The notes: generated from the sequence alone by a model not told the origin. Counted from the first letter of the stretch, positions 1 to 4,768 are shown. The stretch is DNA of 5,255 bases from JAVZLH01 sp038883475 (GCA_038883475.1 JAVZMA010000035.1:1-5255); one strand, 5' to 3'. Numbers and translations are program-made.

Positions 1-327
1 CGCGACAAATAGACGCGCGCCATCTGTAGCTACGCCCATAGGATGGTTTAGAAACGATGGCCCCCCACTTTCCTCAAGCCCAACGGGTCCCAACATTAGG
101 TCTGCCGCTTGCCCTGTTGTGAACCAATCGGACGGGTTCTCAAGCAACTGACTTTCTGAAAAGAAGCCAAGTTGCGTGTTTACTTCATTCACGGTTTTCG
201 AAGCTTCAGTGGAAAAATAAGAGGCATTGAGAGCTAACACGCTAACAATAAGCATTACTATAGCCAAAATTGGGATGATAGCATTCCGTGAACACGTCAA
301 ATTATCTGCTAACATTTTTCTTTTCAT
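1..327 (-). CDS. Membrane-anchored NHL-type beta-propeller protein (N-terminal part, cut by window edge)
   Basis: The minus-strand frame opens with ATG at 327-325 and stays open for 109 codons to the left edge, so the C-terminus is missing. Residues 1-14 are polar and basic. Residues 15-34 (from NAIIPILAIV) form one hydrophobic segment, either a signal anchor or an uncleaved signal peptide, so the rest should lie outside the cell. Residues 92-109 (FLNHPMGVATDGARLFVA) match the start of an NHL repeat, whose usual core is P-x-G-V-A-x-D-x-x-x-x-L-x-V-A-D. NHL repeats build beta-propellers used for protein or glycan binding, and long arrays are common in archaeal surface proteins. The start has only a weak Shine-Dalgarno (AAAAGG touching the ATG). 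No catalytic residues are visible in this fragment. The reading frame is secure; the NHL call rests on a single partial repeat. Confidence 0.72.
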   Translation of the reverse strand, partial: MKRKMLADNLTCSRNAIIPILAIVMLIVSVLALNASYFSTEASKTVNEVNTQLGFFSESQLLENPSDWFTTGQAADLMLGPVGLEESGGPSFLNHPMGVATDGARLFVA

Positions 328-397
328 CCTTTTCAACTACCCTATAAGAATAGTTTAAGAAAAAGAGAACCCAACATATCTATTTAATTTGCGAAAC

Positions 398-413
398 TGT
401 AATCTATATTACA
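398..413. promoter_or_regulatory. Operator-like inverted repeat TGTAAT-N4-ATTACA
   Basis: TGTAATCTATATTACA has perfect 6-base arms around a 4-base centre. It lies about 6 bases upstream of the TATA-like stretch proposed for the minus-strand NHL gene, where an archaeal activator or repressor dimer would bind. Symmetry and position are seen directly; regulatory function is inferred. AT-rich intergenic DNA produces such dyads by chance fairly often. Confidence 0.4.
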
Positions 414-462
414 ATTAAACAGAATATGTTCAAGCACCCACAAAAATTGGGGGCAGCCCAAG

Positions 463-491
463 ATAAGTTTGAATCCTCATCTCATCCACCA
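463..491 (+). other. tRNA 3'-end-like fragment (possible degraded tRNA or attachment-site remnant)
   Basis: The segment reads like the T-arm and 3' acceptor strand of a tRNA. ATAAG (463-467) and CTCAT (476-480) pair at four of five positions around a TTTGAATC loop. CTCATCC (481-487), discriminator A (488) and an encoded CCA (489-491) follow. An acceptor partner GGATGAG does not occur upstream, the loop is one base too long, and the T-loop lacks the usual C56. It is therefore not a working tRNA. Upstream at 437-451 a hairpin with CCCA/TGGG arms and a 7-base loop resembles an anticodon arm but lacks U33. Integration into tRNA genes leaves 3'-end copies of this kind, hence the att idea; chance resemblance is a real alternative. 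Confidence 0.25.
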
Positions 492-530
492 AATCATTAA
501 GAAAAACAAACAGTTCCTGAAACCAAAATT

Positions 531-555
531 CCGAGAATTTAAACCGAGATTTAAA
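531..555 (+). repeat. Short imperfect tandem repeat, CCGAGAATTTAAA / CCGAGATTTAAA
   Basis: Two adjacent copies of 13 and 12 bases differ by one A. Both contain TTTAAA, which could act as a weak TATA element. The repeat lies in non-coding DNA about 190 bases before the protease gene. No function can be assigned. Confidence 0.4.
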
Positions 556-698
556 CCCAACGCATGAGTTCCATTAGTCGCTGTTAACAGAACAATAATA
601 ATGTTTGCTTTGCATCGCAGATTGGAGACCGAAAATTTGGGCGAATATGCTTTCAATTCCCTTTATTGGGATTTTTGTTCTGCATCAATCTTTAATGC

Positions 699-735
699 GT
701 TTATATGCATATTTTGAATAGTTTATAATAGGCGA
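699..735 (+). promoter_or_regulatory. Archaeal promoter of the metalloprotease gene
   Basis: TTTATATG at 700-707 is a good archaeal TATA box. Transcription would start about 25 bases downstream, near 727-731, giving a very short leader. AGGCGAT (730-736) is a partial match to GGAGGTGAT and lies just before the ATG at 741. With so short a leader the mRNA may be nearly leaderless. This is the clearest promoter in the window. Confidence 0.6.
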
Positions 736-740
736 TAAAA

Positions 741-1607
741 ATGAAGAAAAGCAAAATAGTTCAATTGATAGCTATCACCATAATACTTTTGATGTTCACG
801 GTGCCAAGCCATGTCAAAGCCGAAAACAACTCAGATATTTTCCGCACTTACTCTCTGGGATTGACTACTCAGCCCATGGACTCGCCAGACCCACCTCCTC
901 CAAGCGAACAGCTTTACGAAACTTGGTGTGCAAGATACATCATTCCAATTATGGTAGCTGCAGATGAAGAGTTCCAAAATATTTCCTATTGGACACCACC
1001 TAACAACTATTTAAACTGGAAAGAGGCAACCCAAAACATAGTAGAAAGGGCTGACAACGAAATCTTCAACAAGTATGGCATTGATTTCCGAATTATCGGT
1101 TGGACAACTTGGAATAGCGATAACAATCTTAAATTAGATGAAGATAGAATTCATGAACTTGCCGACAAACTCAATTGGAATCCAATTTTGCATGGCAAAG
1201 TGATTCTTGTAGGTTTTACAGGGCAAAGCATGGAAGACGAGGACCAAAGAGACGTTCATGGTTGTGCTTTTAGACCTGACAGGAATCAGACGAGAGCTGC
1301 GCTTATTCACCCCGAACTTTATTGGGCTGACGACAACGTAGTCCACCATGAAATCAGCCACCTTCTCGGAATACCTCAAGATTGCCATGAGGATGACTGC
1401 GTTATGAGCGACAAACGGACTTTGGTTATAATAGTATCCTCCGATGGTTGGGTGTTTTGGGTTGAAAGTTGGGTCGTTTGGACTTACCTTAGCCATCGTT
1501 GGTGTCCTTCTTGCGAATGGTTGATTTTCCACGGAGAATATTCAATAATAAGCGAATATGTAAATCCAATGTATGGAAAGAATGAACCAGGTTGGGGAAA
1601 AGGATGA
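741..1607 (+). CDS. Secreted metzincin-type zinc metalloprotease, archaemetzincin-like
   Basis: This 288-residue protein begins with a typical signal peptide (basic MKKSK, hydrophobic core to about residue 20, cleavage likely after VKA at 27). A Pro-rich linker (PDPPPPS, 49-55) follows. The active site is HEISHLLGIPQDC at 203-215: His203 and His207 bind zinc and Glu204 is the catalytic base. It is followed by C-x4-C (215, 220) and a Met-turn, CVMS (220-223). Archaemetzincins have HExxHxxGxxHC-x4-CxM-x17-CxxC. Here the same order is kept with two changes: the third ligand position carries Gln213, followed by Asp214, and the gap to CPSC (255-258) is 32 residues and rich in Trp and hydrophobics. 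Asp214 or His216 could supply the third zinc ligand. The product is probably an exported protease acting on surface or environmental proteins. The gene leads the downstream membrane-protein gene by 49 bases, probably as one operon. Family membership is confident at the metzincin level; substrate unknown. Confidence 0.85.
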   Translation: MKKSKIVQLIAITIILLMFTVPSHVKAENNSDIFRTYSLGLTTQPMDSPDPPPPSEQLYETWCARYIIPIMVAADEEFQNISYWTPPNNYLNWKEATQNIVERADNEIFNKYGIDFRIIGWTTWNSDNNLKLDEDRIHELADKLNWNPILHGKVILVGFTGQSMEDEDQRDVHGCAFRPDRNQTRAALIHPELYWADDNVVHHEISHLLGIPQDCHEDDCVMSDKRTLVIIVSSDGWVFWVESWVVWTYLSHRWCPSCEWLIFHGEYSIISEYVNPMYGKNEPGWGKG

Positions 1608-1656
1608 CATGCAGGTGGGGTTGAAGGTTGTTTTCCAATTTAAAGGATGGAGATAA

Positions 1657-2196
1657 ATGAAAAAGTTTAAAATTTGGTTGATGATGCTTTGCCTTGCGAC
1701 ATTGACTATGGGAGTAATAACTGCATACGCCTATGCCTACAACAATTCCAAAGCCTACAACAATTCCCGATGGGAACACTGCGACGTGTTTTTCTTGTTA
1801 AGGGAAACTGAACCTTCAGAGAATTGCATCGAATTGGTTGACCCGTTAGACCATTGGACAAAAGTTGCTATTGAACAAACTAAAGAACCAGAGCTTCAGT
1901 ATATTCTTGTTGAGTGGGAGAACCTTAGCCAATGGATGCTTTACCCCTACTGGCAGCTCGGATGCAACGATGTTCCACCATACTACTGGCAACCCCCCAA
2001 TATTGTCTTCAAATACAATGACCACTACTATAGGTTTAGCAATGACCCAGACATAGACTGGGTTCCGGGTCTGAATATACCCTTGATTCCGTTAGGTCCA
2101 ATCTATGGCGGATGGACTGGCGTAGCTTTAGGCTGGATAGTTACAGGCATAATATTCTACAAGAAGAACAAACGAGAAACACTTGAACAACCTTAA
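1657..2196 (+). CDS. Exported protein with C-terminal membrane anchor, unknown function
   Basis: I do not recognise this 179-residue family. Residues 1-25 form a signal peptide (MKKFK, hydrophobic core, then TAYAYA). Residues 26-37 contain the doubled motif YNNS-KA-YNNS. The ectodomain (about 38-145) is rich in Trp, Tyr and Pro and has three Cys (42, 57, 103). Residues about 148-168 (starting GPIYGGWTGVALGW) are a membrane segment ending in KKNKR, a classic stop-transfer, so the body would face outside with a short cytoplasmic tail. The start is fixed by GGAGAT at 1649-1654, four bases before the ATG. The gene follows the secreted protease by 49 bases and is probably co-transcribed with it, so it could be a surface partner, inhibitor or substrate; that link is inferred from position only. 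Confidence 0.75.
   Translation: MKKFKIWLMMLCLATLTMGVITAYAYAYNNSKAYNNSRWEHCDVFFLLRETEPSENCIELVDPLDHWTKVAIEQTKEPELQYILVEWENLSQWMLYPYWQLGCNDVPPYYWQPPNIVFKYNDHYYRFSNDPDIDWVPGLNIPLIPLGPIYGGWTGVALGWIVTGIIFYKKNKRETLEQP
1735..1767 (+). repeat. In-gene tandem repeat, 15 identical bases in an 18-base period
   Basis: GCCTACAACAATTCC occurs at 1735-1749 and again at 1753-1767. It encodes the repeated AYNNS just after the predicted signal peptide. The base-level identity points to a recent in-frame duplication that adds six residues. Each copy also creates an N-x-S site that an archaeal oligosaccharyltransferase could glycosylate. Confidence 0.7.
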
Positions 2197-2200
2197 ATTT

Positions 2201-2212
2201 CCCCTTTTTTCT
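2201..2212 (+). terminator. T-run terminator after the two-gene plus-strand unit
   Basis: CCCCTTTTTTCT starts five bases after the stop codon of the membrane-anchored protein. Archaeal RNA polymerase commonly stops at such T-runs without a strong hairpin. The next gene is convergent and ends only 26 bases away, so a stop is needed here. Confidence 0.55.
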
Positions 2213-2222
2213 AAACAATAAA

Positions 2223-2738
2223 TCATCCACTTAGGTATATTGTTGTCGTCCCCTTCTGATAAAACTTCATAACCCCAACTGGGACGCAGTCAGTTCCGTT
2301 CCAGACGTAGCCTGGATTACAGGCGTAATAGCAGTAGTTTTGACATATCCAAACTCCAGTGCTTGCGCATTTGCGTGTGGCTGGTGGACAGTTTTGACAT
2401 GAAGTCACAATTACAGCGCTGCAATTGTTGCCAACTAAGCTGCTGTTGGGCTTAGGAGCTGGACAGCTGCATGTTCCAGGCGTTCCCTCTGCGCAGTCTG
2501 AATTAGCAAAACAAGGCATCCCAGCATCTGGACAATTCATAGTTTGATTAGTGTTCGGTTGACAAGGCTGCGTGTAATCATAAGGGTCAGGCGGATCAAC
2601 AGGTTGAGGTTTAGGTTTAGTGCGTTTTTCAACTCTCTCTAAAGCCTTTTCGGCAAGCTCGTAAGCCGTTATCAAGTCAATTCTGTATTTGCTCACCAGT
2701 TTATACGCTAATTTGTGAACGCAACTACAGCAAACCAT
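2223..2738 (-). CDS. Cysteine-rich protein with EGF-like/knottin-type C-terminal region
   Basis: With the ATG at 2738 the protein has 171 residues. A GTG at 2747 would add three, but AGGTG at 2749-2745 is a good Shine-Dalgarno six bases before the ATG, so I prefer the ATG. Residues 3-6 are a CCSC cluster. Residues 7-40 form a helical stretch (KLAYKLVSKYRIDLITAYEL and on). A Pro/Lys linker (41-57) leads to a region with 14 Cys between 59 and 151, including CSC, CQNC and the EGF-like ending CNPGYVWNGTDC (140-151). Such regions are disulfide-bonded outside the cell, and there are four N-x-S/T sites, yet no signal peptide is visible. This is the last gene of the minus-strand operon, 11 bases after the preceding stop. 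A viral or surface spike/adhesion protein is possible; function unknown. Confidence 0.75.
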   Translation of the reverse strand: MVCCSCVHKLAYKLVSKYRIDLITAYELAEKALERVEKRTKPKPQPVDPPDPYDYTQPCQPNTNQTMNCPDAGMPCFANSDCAEGTPGTCSCPAPKPNSSLVGNNCSAVIVTSCQNCPPATRKCASTGVWICQNYCYYACNPGYVWNGTDCVPVGVMKFYQKGTTTIYLSG

Positions 2739-2749
2739 AATCAGCACCT

Positions 2750-3160
2750 TTACGCTTCATCATACAAAACGCTGGCTTGATAAACCTTTCCAGTTGCACC
2801 CGCAACAACATTTTTTATGCTTACAACTGAACCCGCAGCAATATTATCCTTCAACGGCAAAGCTAAGACAATATGAATGGTGCCTGCTGCAACCAAAGCA
2901 AAACGCTTAACAACCGTGGCGTCCACATAAAGCCTAAACTGGTTACCTTCATCAGCACTTATGTGAACACCGAAAACCCTCCCAGTCATGCCAGCGCTGA
3001 CAGTTCTGCTAACTAAGGCTGTTCCCGCTGCAGGAGCCGTAGCCTCTGCACCATCAACCCAGACAGGTTCACGCGGAATACCCCAGCGAATTTCGCAGTA
3101 ATTTGAAACGGCAACAGGGTCACCATCTAATAAGAATTTTTTCCACTCTTCCTCTGACAT
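2750..3160 (-). CDS. Small probable beta-sandwich protein, structural-like, unknown function
   Basis: This 136-residue protein starts at ATG 3160, ten bases after the stop of the upstream gene. Only a weak Shine-Dalgarno (GTGA) is visible, which fits translational coupling. Residues 1-36 are acidic and Trp-rich. Residues 40-133 alternate short hydrophobic strands with Gly/Ala-rich turns (SAGMTGRVFGVHIS, GNQFRLYVD, AGTIHIVLALPLKDNIAAGS, VYQASVLYDE). That pattern suggests an all-beta domain like those in phage and archaeal-virus particle proteins. No signal peptide, membrane segment or catalytic motif is present. The structural role is inferred from the composition and from the row of small genes around it; I know of no named family. 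Confidence 0.75.
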   Translation of the reverse strand: MSEEEWKKFLLDGDPVAVSNYCEIRWGIPREPVWVDGAEATAPAAGTALVSRTVSAGMTGRVFGVHISADEGNQFRLYVDATVVKRFALVAAGTIHIVLALPLKDNIAAGSVVSIKNVVAGATGKVYQASVLYDEA

Positions 3161-3170
3161 TTTAATTCAC

Positions 3171-3588
3171 TTATTTTAGAAGTTCTATTGGCAGCATTAA
3201 TCCTAACATCTCTTGGAGGTTCATCCAGCGTGTTATGTGGATTTCTAGGAAGGTGTTTGCAGCTGGATAGCCATTTTGGCTTTTCATTTTAACTTTAAGC
3301 GTGTGTTTTCCGTATGGAACGTTTATGGTTTCAAACTCTGTTTTGAAGATGTGGCTGAAGATTAGGTCGCTTTCAATAACCGCCCTAGGCTTTTCCTCGT
3401 CATCTATGAAGAAGCCCAGCCAACCCTTAGTCTCCTCAATCGGCACTATTAAGTCGGCTAAAACTCGGAATCTAATAATGTTGTTGTTGAAGGGGTCTTT
3501 GTCGAAATCTAAAACCTTAGCCTCTCCAATCCTTAGAAGCGATACTCACCTCAACCTCGTCCGTGTGATAGTGCTCAGTCCGTATCGT
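3171..3588 (-). CDS. Probable beta-rich hypothetical protein, apparently frameshifted, with ACG at the start position
   Basis: The C-terminal frame is open from 3545 to the TAA at 3173-3171 (124 codons), but its first standard start is GTG at 3446, which has no ribosome site and would discard a coding-like stretch (GEAKVLDFDKD, IIRFRVLADLIV). A very strong Shine-Dalgarno, GGAGGGAGGG at 3605-3596, lies seven bases before ACG at 3588-3586. From there another frame reads IRTEHYHTDEVEVSIASKDWRG and stops at TAA 3519-3517. The two frames overlap over 3545-3520 and differ by +1, so one skipped base would give a protein of about 138 residues. Residues such as VPYGKHTLKVKMKSQ suggest beta strands; there is no signal peptide or known motif. 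It follows the dockerin gene and is ten bases before the next gene. Decay, a sequencing error, or true ACG start plus recoding all fit. A conservative annotation would be 3171-3446 with GTG. Confidence 0.6.
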
Positions 3589-3595
3589 GGCTAAA

Positions 3596-3605
3596 CCCTC
3601 CCTCC
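3596..3605 (-). promoter_or_regulatory. Strong ribosome binding site pointing to an ACG codon
   Basis: GGAGGGAGGG on the minus strand directly follows the TAG of the dockerin gene. It is the strongest Shine-Dalgarno in the window. At ideal spacing (7 bases) the codon is ACG (3588-3586), not ATG, GTG or TTG. The site argues that translation of the next gene begins, or once began, at 3588. Confidence 0.6.
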
Positions 3606-3998
3606 CTACCGTTTTACAGCTTTTCTCATCATATCAGTTAAAATTTTCACAGTTGCCATGCCAACAACACCAGTCAAAGCTAAGGTTGTAGTGTCTACAA
3701 CAGCCTTCTGTGTTGAAGCCGTAATTGTAATGGTCCTTGGGAGGGGACTGTCAGATTTACCATACTCTCGGCATAGAAAGGCCAGGTCACTCGCGTCAAT
3801 TTTTCCGTCTGGGAACAAGTCACATCGCTCATCCCATCCTGGGTCCGTCGCTTTTTTCCCGTAGGCTTTGCACATAAAGTAAAAGTCAGTTGCGTCAACT
3901 TTTCCATCTAAGTTTATGTCTCCCCGTGGCATCCAAGCCGGCGGTGGAGCGCCAAGGTAGGCGTAAGCGTAGTTGTTGTAGGTCATTGTGAAAGACAC
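3606..3998 (-). CDS. Dockerin-domain protein (two calcium-binding loops)
   Basis: Counting from GTG 3998 the protein has 130 residues. Residues 26-81 are a dockerin type I-like domain: loop 1 DINLDGKVDATD (27-38) has the D-x-N-x-D-G...D pattern that binds calcium, and loop 2 DLFPDGKIDASD (60-71) matches except that Phe replaces the second ligand. Each loop is followed by a helix (FYFMCKAYG, LAFLCREYG). Dockerins bind cohesin domains, and in archaea both occur on surface and secreted proteins. Residues 99-121 form a hydrophobic, Thr-rich helix with a basic tail (RKAVKR) that might cross or touch a membrane. No signal peptide is visible. The GTG has only a weak site (AGGT), and the frame remains open and protein-like upstream to 4091 without a normal start, so the true N-terminus is probably longer or lost. 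It heads the minus-strand operon. Confidence 0.75.
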   Translation of the reverse strand: MSFTMTYNNYAYAYLGAPPPAWMPRGDINLDGKVDATDFYFMCKAYGKKATDPGWDERCDLFPDGKIDASDLAFLCREYGKSDSPLPRTITITASTQKAVVDTTTLALTGVVGMATVKILTDMMRKAVKR

Positions 3999-4091
3999 AG
4001 GGTTACCTGTCAGTTTTGTTCCGCCTACAATCCAATAGCTAAGCCAAAGTTTGAAGTCAGGGATAACGCGTTTACTTGGCTTGAGTTTTAC
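3999..4091 (-). other. Coding-like upstream extension of the dockerin frame with no start codon
   Basis: The dockerin frame continues upstream for 31 codons to a TAA at 4094-4092 and reads KRVIPDFKLWLSYWIVGG and on, which looks like genuine protein. It contains no ATG, GTG or TTG. Either translation begins at GTG 3998 and this is leader, or the dockerin protein is the tail of a larger protein whose front has been lost or frameshifted. An in-frame CTG at 4013 is a weak alternative start. Confidence 0.45.
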
Positions 4092-4161
4092 TTAACAACT
4101 TAATGAAACTATATGCATTGTGCGTCATGCGTCTACGCATTGTTGATAATTCTTGAGACAT
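4072..4161 (-). CDS. Small ORF, possible lost N-terminus of the dockerin protein
   Basis: ATG at 4161 opens a 29-codon frame (MSQELSTMRRRMTHNAYS and on, ending LLSKTQAK) that stops at TAA 4074-4072. It overlaps the start of the dockerin-frame extension by 20 bases and is offset by +1 from it. Skipping one base at the TAA would join it to KRVIPDFKLW and so give the dockerin gene a normal ATG. No Shine-Dalgarno is present, though AAATTAAA just before it could allow a leaderless transcript only if the TATA box lies further up. It could equally be a chance ORF. Confidence 0.25.
   Translation of the reverse strand: MSQELSTMRRRMTHNAYSFIKLLSKTQAK
4127..4140. promoter_or_regulatory. Inverted repeat ATGCGT-CT-ACGCAT
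   Basis: Perfect 6-base arms surround a 2-base centre in the divergent region between the dockerin operon and the winged-helix gene at 4204. The heptamer GCATTGT flanks it on both sides (4115-4121 and 4138-4144). A dimeric regulator, perhaps the neighbouring winged-helix protein, could bind here. Function is inferred from symmetry and position. If the small ORF 4072-4161 is real, the repeat falls inside it. Confidence 0.4.
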
Positions 4162-4196
4162 TTTAATTTGGTCTTTAGTGTGCAAAGCGCGCGGAG
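4161..4196 (+). promoter_or_regulatory. Promoter and ribosome site of the winged-helix gene
   Basis: TTTTAATTT at 4161-4169 is a TATA candidate that would start transcription near 4187-4191. GGAG at 4193-4196 lies seven bases before ATG 4204. This spacing decides the start: an upstream TTG at 4153 in the same frame would place the coding region across the promoter. Confidence 0.5.
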
Positions 4197-4203
4197 CAAA
4201 CAT

Positions 4204-4512
4204 ATGTTCACCAAAGAGTTGGAGAGGCTTTTCAACATACAGAAGAAAAGGCGCCGAGAAGCTGGAAGGCTTGGCTACGCCTATCACAGAATAAGAATCG
4301 CTATGCAAAGCGAAGCCGTCTTAACCGCTGAAAACGTTGAGAAGGTTGTGAACGCCCCTTTGGAAGCTACCCGCAATAAGGAAGCAGCCCACCTGACGGA
4401 AATAGCTAAACAAGCCGTGCTGCCACAGGAAAGCGTTAAGGCTATATTGGAAGCCTTGCAGAGGGAAGGCAAAGCCTACTTGCCACACCCAGAAACATGG
4501 AAACTCTGCTGA
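4204..4512 (+). CDS. Winged-helix DNA-binding protein, unknown specificity
   Basis: From ATG 4204 (GGAG seven bases before it) the protein has 102 residues. Residues 1-35 are strongly basic and helical, with KKRRR at 14-18. Residues 61-97 look like a winged helix: helix HLTEIAKQA, a turn at VLPQES, recognition helix SVKAILEALQREG and a short wing, KAYLPHPETWKL. A similar fold ends archaeal replication proteins (MCM, Cdc6/Orc) and also makes up many small regulators, so the role could be transcription or replication. It is cytoplasmic, with no membrane segment. It is divergent from the dockerin operon and may control it through the ATGCGT-CT-ACGCAT dyad. Its last 71 bases overlap the end of an opposing ORF. 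The fold is likely; the target is unknown. Confidence 0.7.
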   Translation: MFTKELERLFNIQKKRRREAGRLGYAYHRIRIAMQSEAVLTAENVEKVVNAPLEATRNKEAAHLTEIAKQAVLPQESVKAILEALQREGKAYLPHPETWKLC

Positions 4513-4702
4513 AACACAGCGCGCGCAGGGCGGCTCCCCAAACTCCGCTGAAATGCCTGATTCGGGGCGATGGTATTTCAAAACGGGTTTGAGGCTTCTT
4601 CCATTCATCGCGCCATATAACATAAAACTCTAGGATTTGCCTCTGCTGCTCGCTAAGCCTTAACTGTTCACCGTCAAGCTTAACCACGTATAATCTGACC
4701 AT
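4442..4702 (-). CDS. Short hypothetical protein, convergent overlap with the winged-helix gene
   Basis: The 86-codon ORF starts at ATG 4702. Residues 1-48 look like real protein (KLDGEQLRLSEQQRQILEFY is probably helical, followed by VIWRDEWKKP). After about residue 60 the composition changes (ALCFSRVSMFLG, RLCLPSARLPI), and the last 23 codons lie antisense to the wing and recognition helix of the 4204 gene. The original stop may therefore have been lost and the tail read through into antisense DNA. No clear Shine-Dalgarno precedes it; a TATA candidate lies at about 4761-4768 and a palindrome at 4741-4756 suggests repression. No family recognised. The N-terminal half could be a helix-turn-helix-type domain, but this is a guess. 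Confidence 0.45.
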   Translation of the reverse strand: MVRLYVVKLDGEQLRLSEQQRQILEFYVIWRDEWKKPQTRFEIPSPRIRHFSGVWGAALRALCFSRVSMFLGVASRLCLPSARLPI

Positions 4703-4719
4703 TCCAATAATTGAAAGCC

Positions 4720-4768
4720 TTATGGAAGCTAAAAGGCTTATGGAAACTAGTTTCCACAGTTAAAATTT
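4720..4768 (-). promoter_or_regulatory. Palindromic operator and repeats upstream of the 4702 ORF
   Basis: TGGAAACTAGTTTCCA (4741-4756) is a perfect 16-bp palindrome. TTATGGAA occurs at 4738-4745, overlapping its left arm, and again at 4720-4727. The minus-strand TATA candidate AAATTTTA (complement of 4761-4768) lies just before the palindrome, so a bound protein would cover the transcription start. The adjacent 74-residue winged-helix protein is the obvious candidate regulator, because its own promoter carries TTATGGAA too. Symmetry and repeats are observed; binding is inferred. Confidence 0.55.

Larger units (their letters stand above)
328..740. other. Divergent intergenic region, 413 bases
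   Basis: I see no convincing protein gene here. It separates the minus-strand NHL gene from the plus-strand protease gene and must hold both promoters. On the minus strand, AAATTAAATA (complement of about 383-392) is a TATA candidate for the NHL gene, which would give a leader of about 30 bases. On the plus strand, a clear TATA box lies at 700-707. A dyad site, a tRNA-3'-end-like fragment and a short tandem repeat are listed separately. A weak hairpin, TCCC-tttatt-GGGA followed by five T (about 657-675), could be a terminator for a short transcript from this region, but nothing else supports such an RNA. Confidence 0.6.

Noticed and set aside
463..491. A functional tRNA gene
   Set aside because: No 5' acceptor strand, mismatched T-stem, extra loop base and no U33 in the would-be anticodon loop.
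1134..1532. Long minus-strand ORF opposite the protease gene
   Set aside because: It is antisense to a protease with signal peptide and zinc motif, has no ribosome site and no recognisable protein features.
1489..1779. Minus-strand ORF spanning the protease/membrane-protein junction
   Set aside because: It is antisense to two good genes and their ribosome site; its composition is a shadow of the opposite strand.
3301..3594. Plus-strand ORF opposite the frameshifted gene
   Set aside because: The minus strand there carries a strong ribosome site and beta-strand-like protein sequence; the plus frame is Ser/Leu-rich shadow.
3658..3907. Plus- and minus-strand ORFs overlapping the dockerin gene
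   Set aside because: The dockerin frame has two recognisable calcium loops; the others are its shadows.
4162..4308. Long version of the minus-strand ORF ending at 4072 (start at 4308)
   Set aside because: The upstream part is antisense to the start of the winged-helix gene; only the part from ATG 4161 was kept, at low confidence.
4284..4623. Two further minus-strand ORFs in other frames
   Set aside because: They lie antisense to the winged-helix gene, lack ribosome sites and have Cys/Ser/Phe-rich shadow composition.
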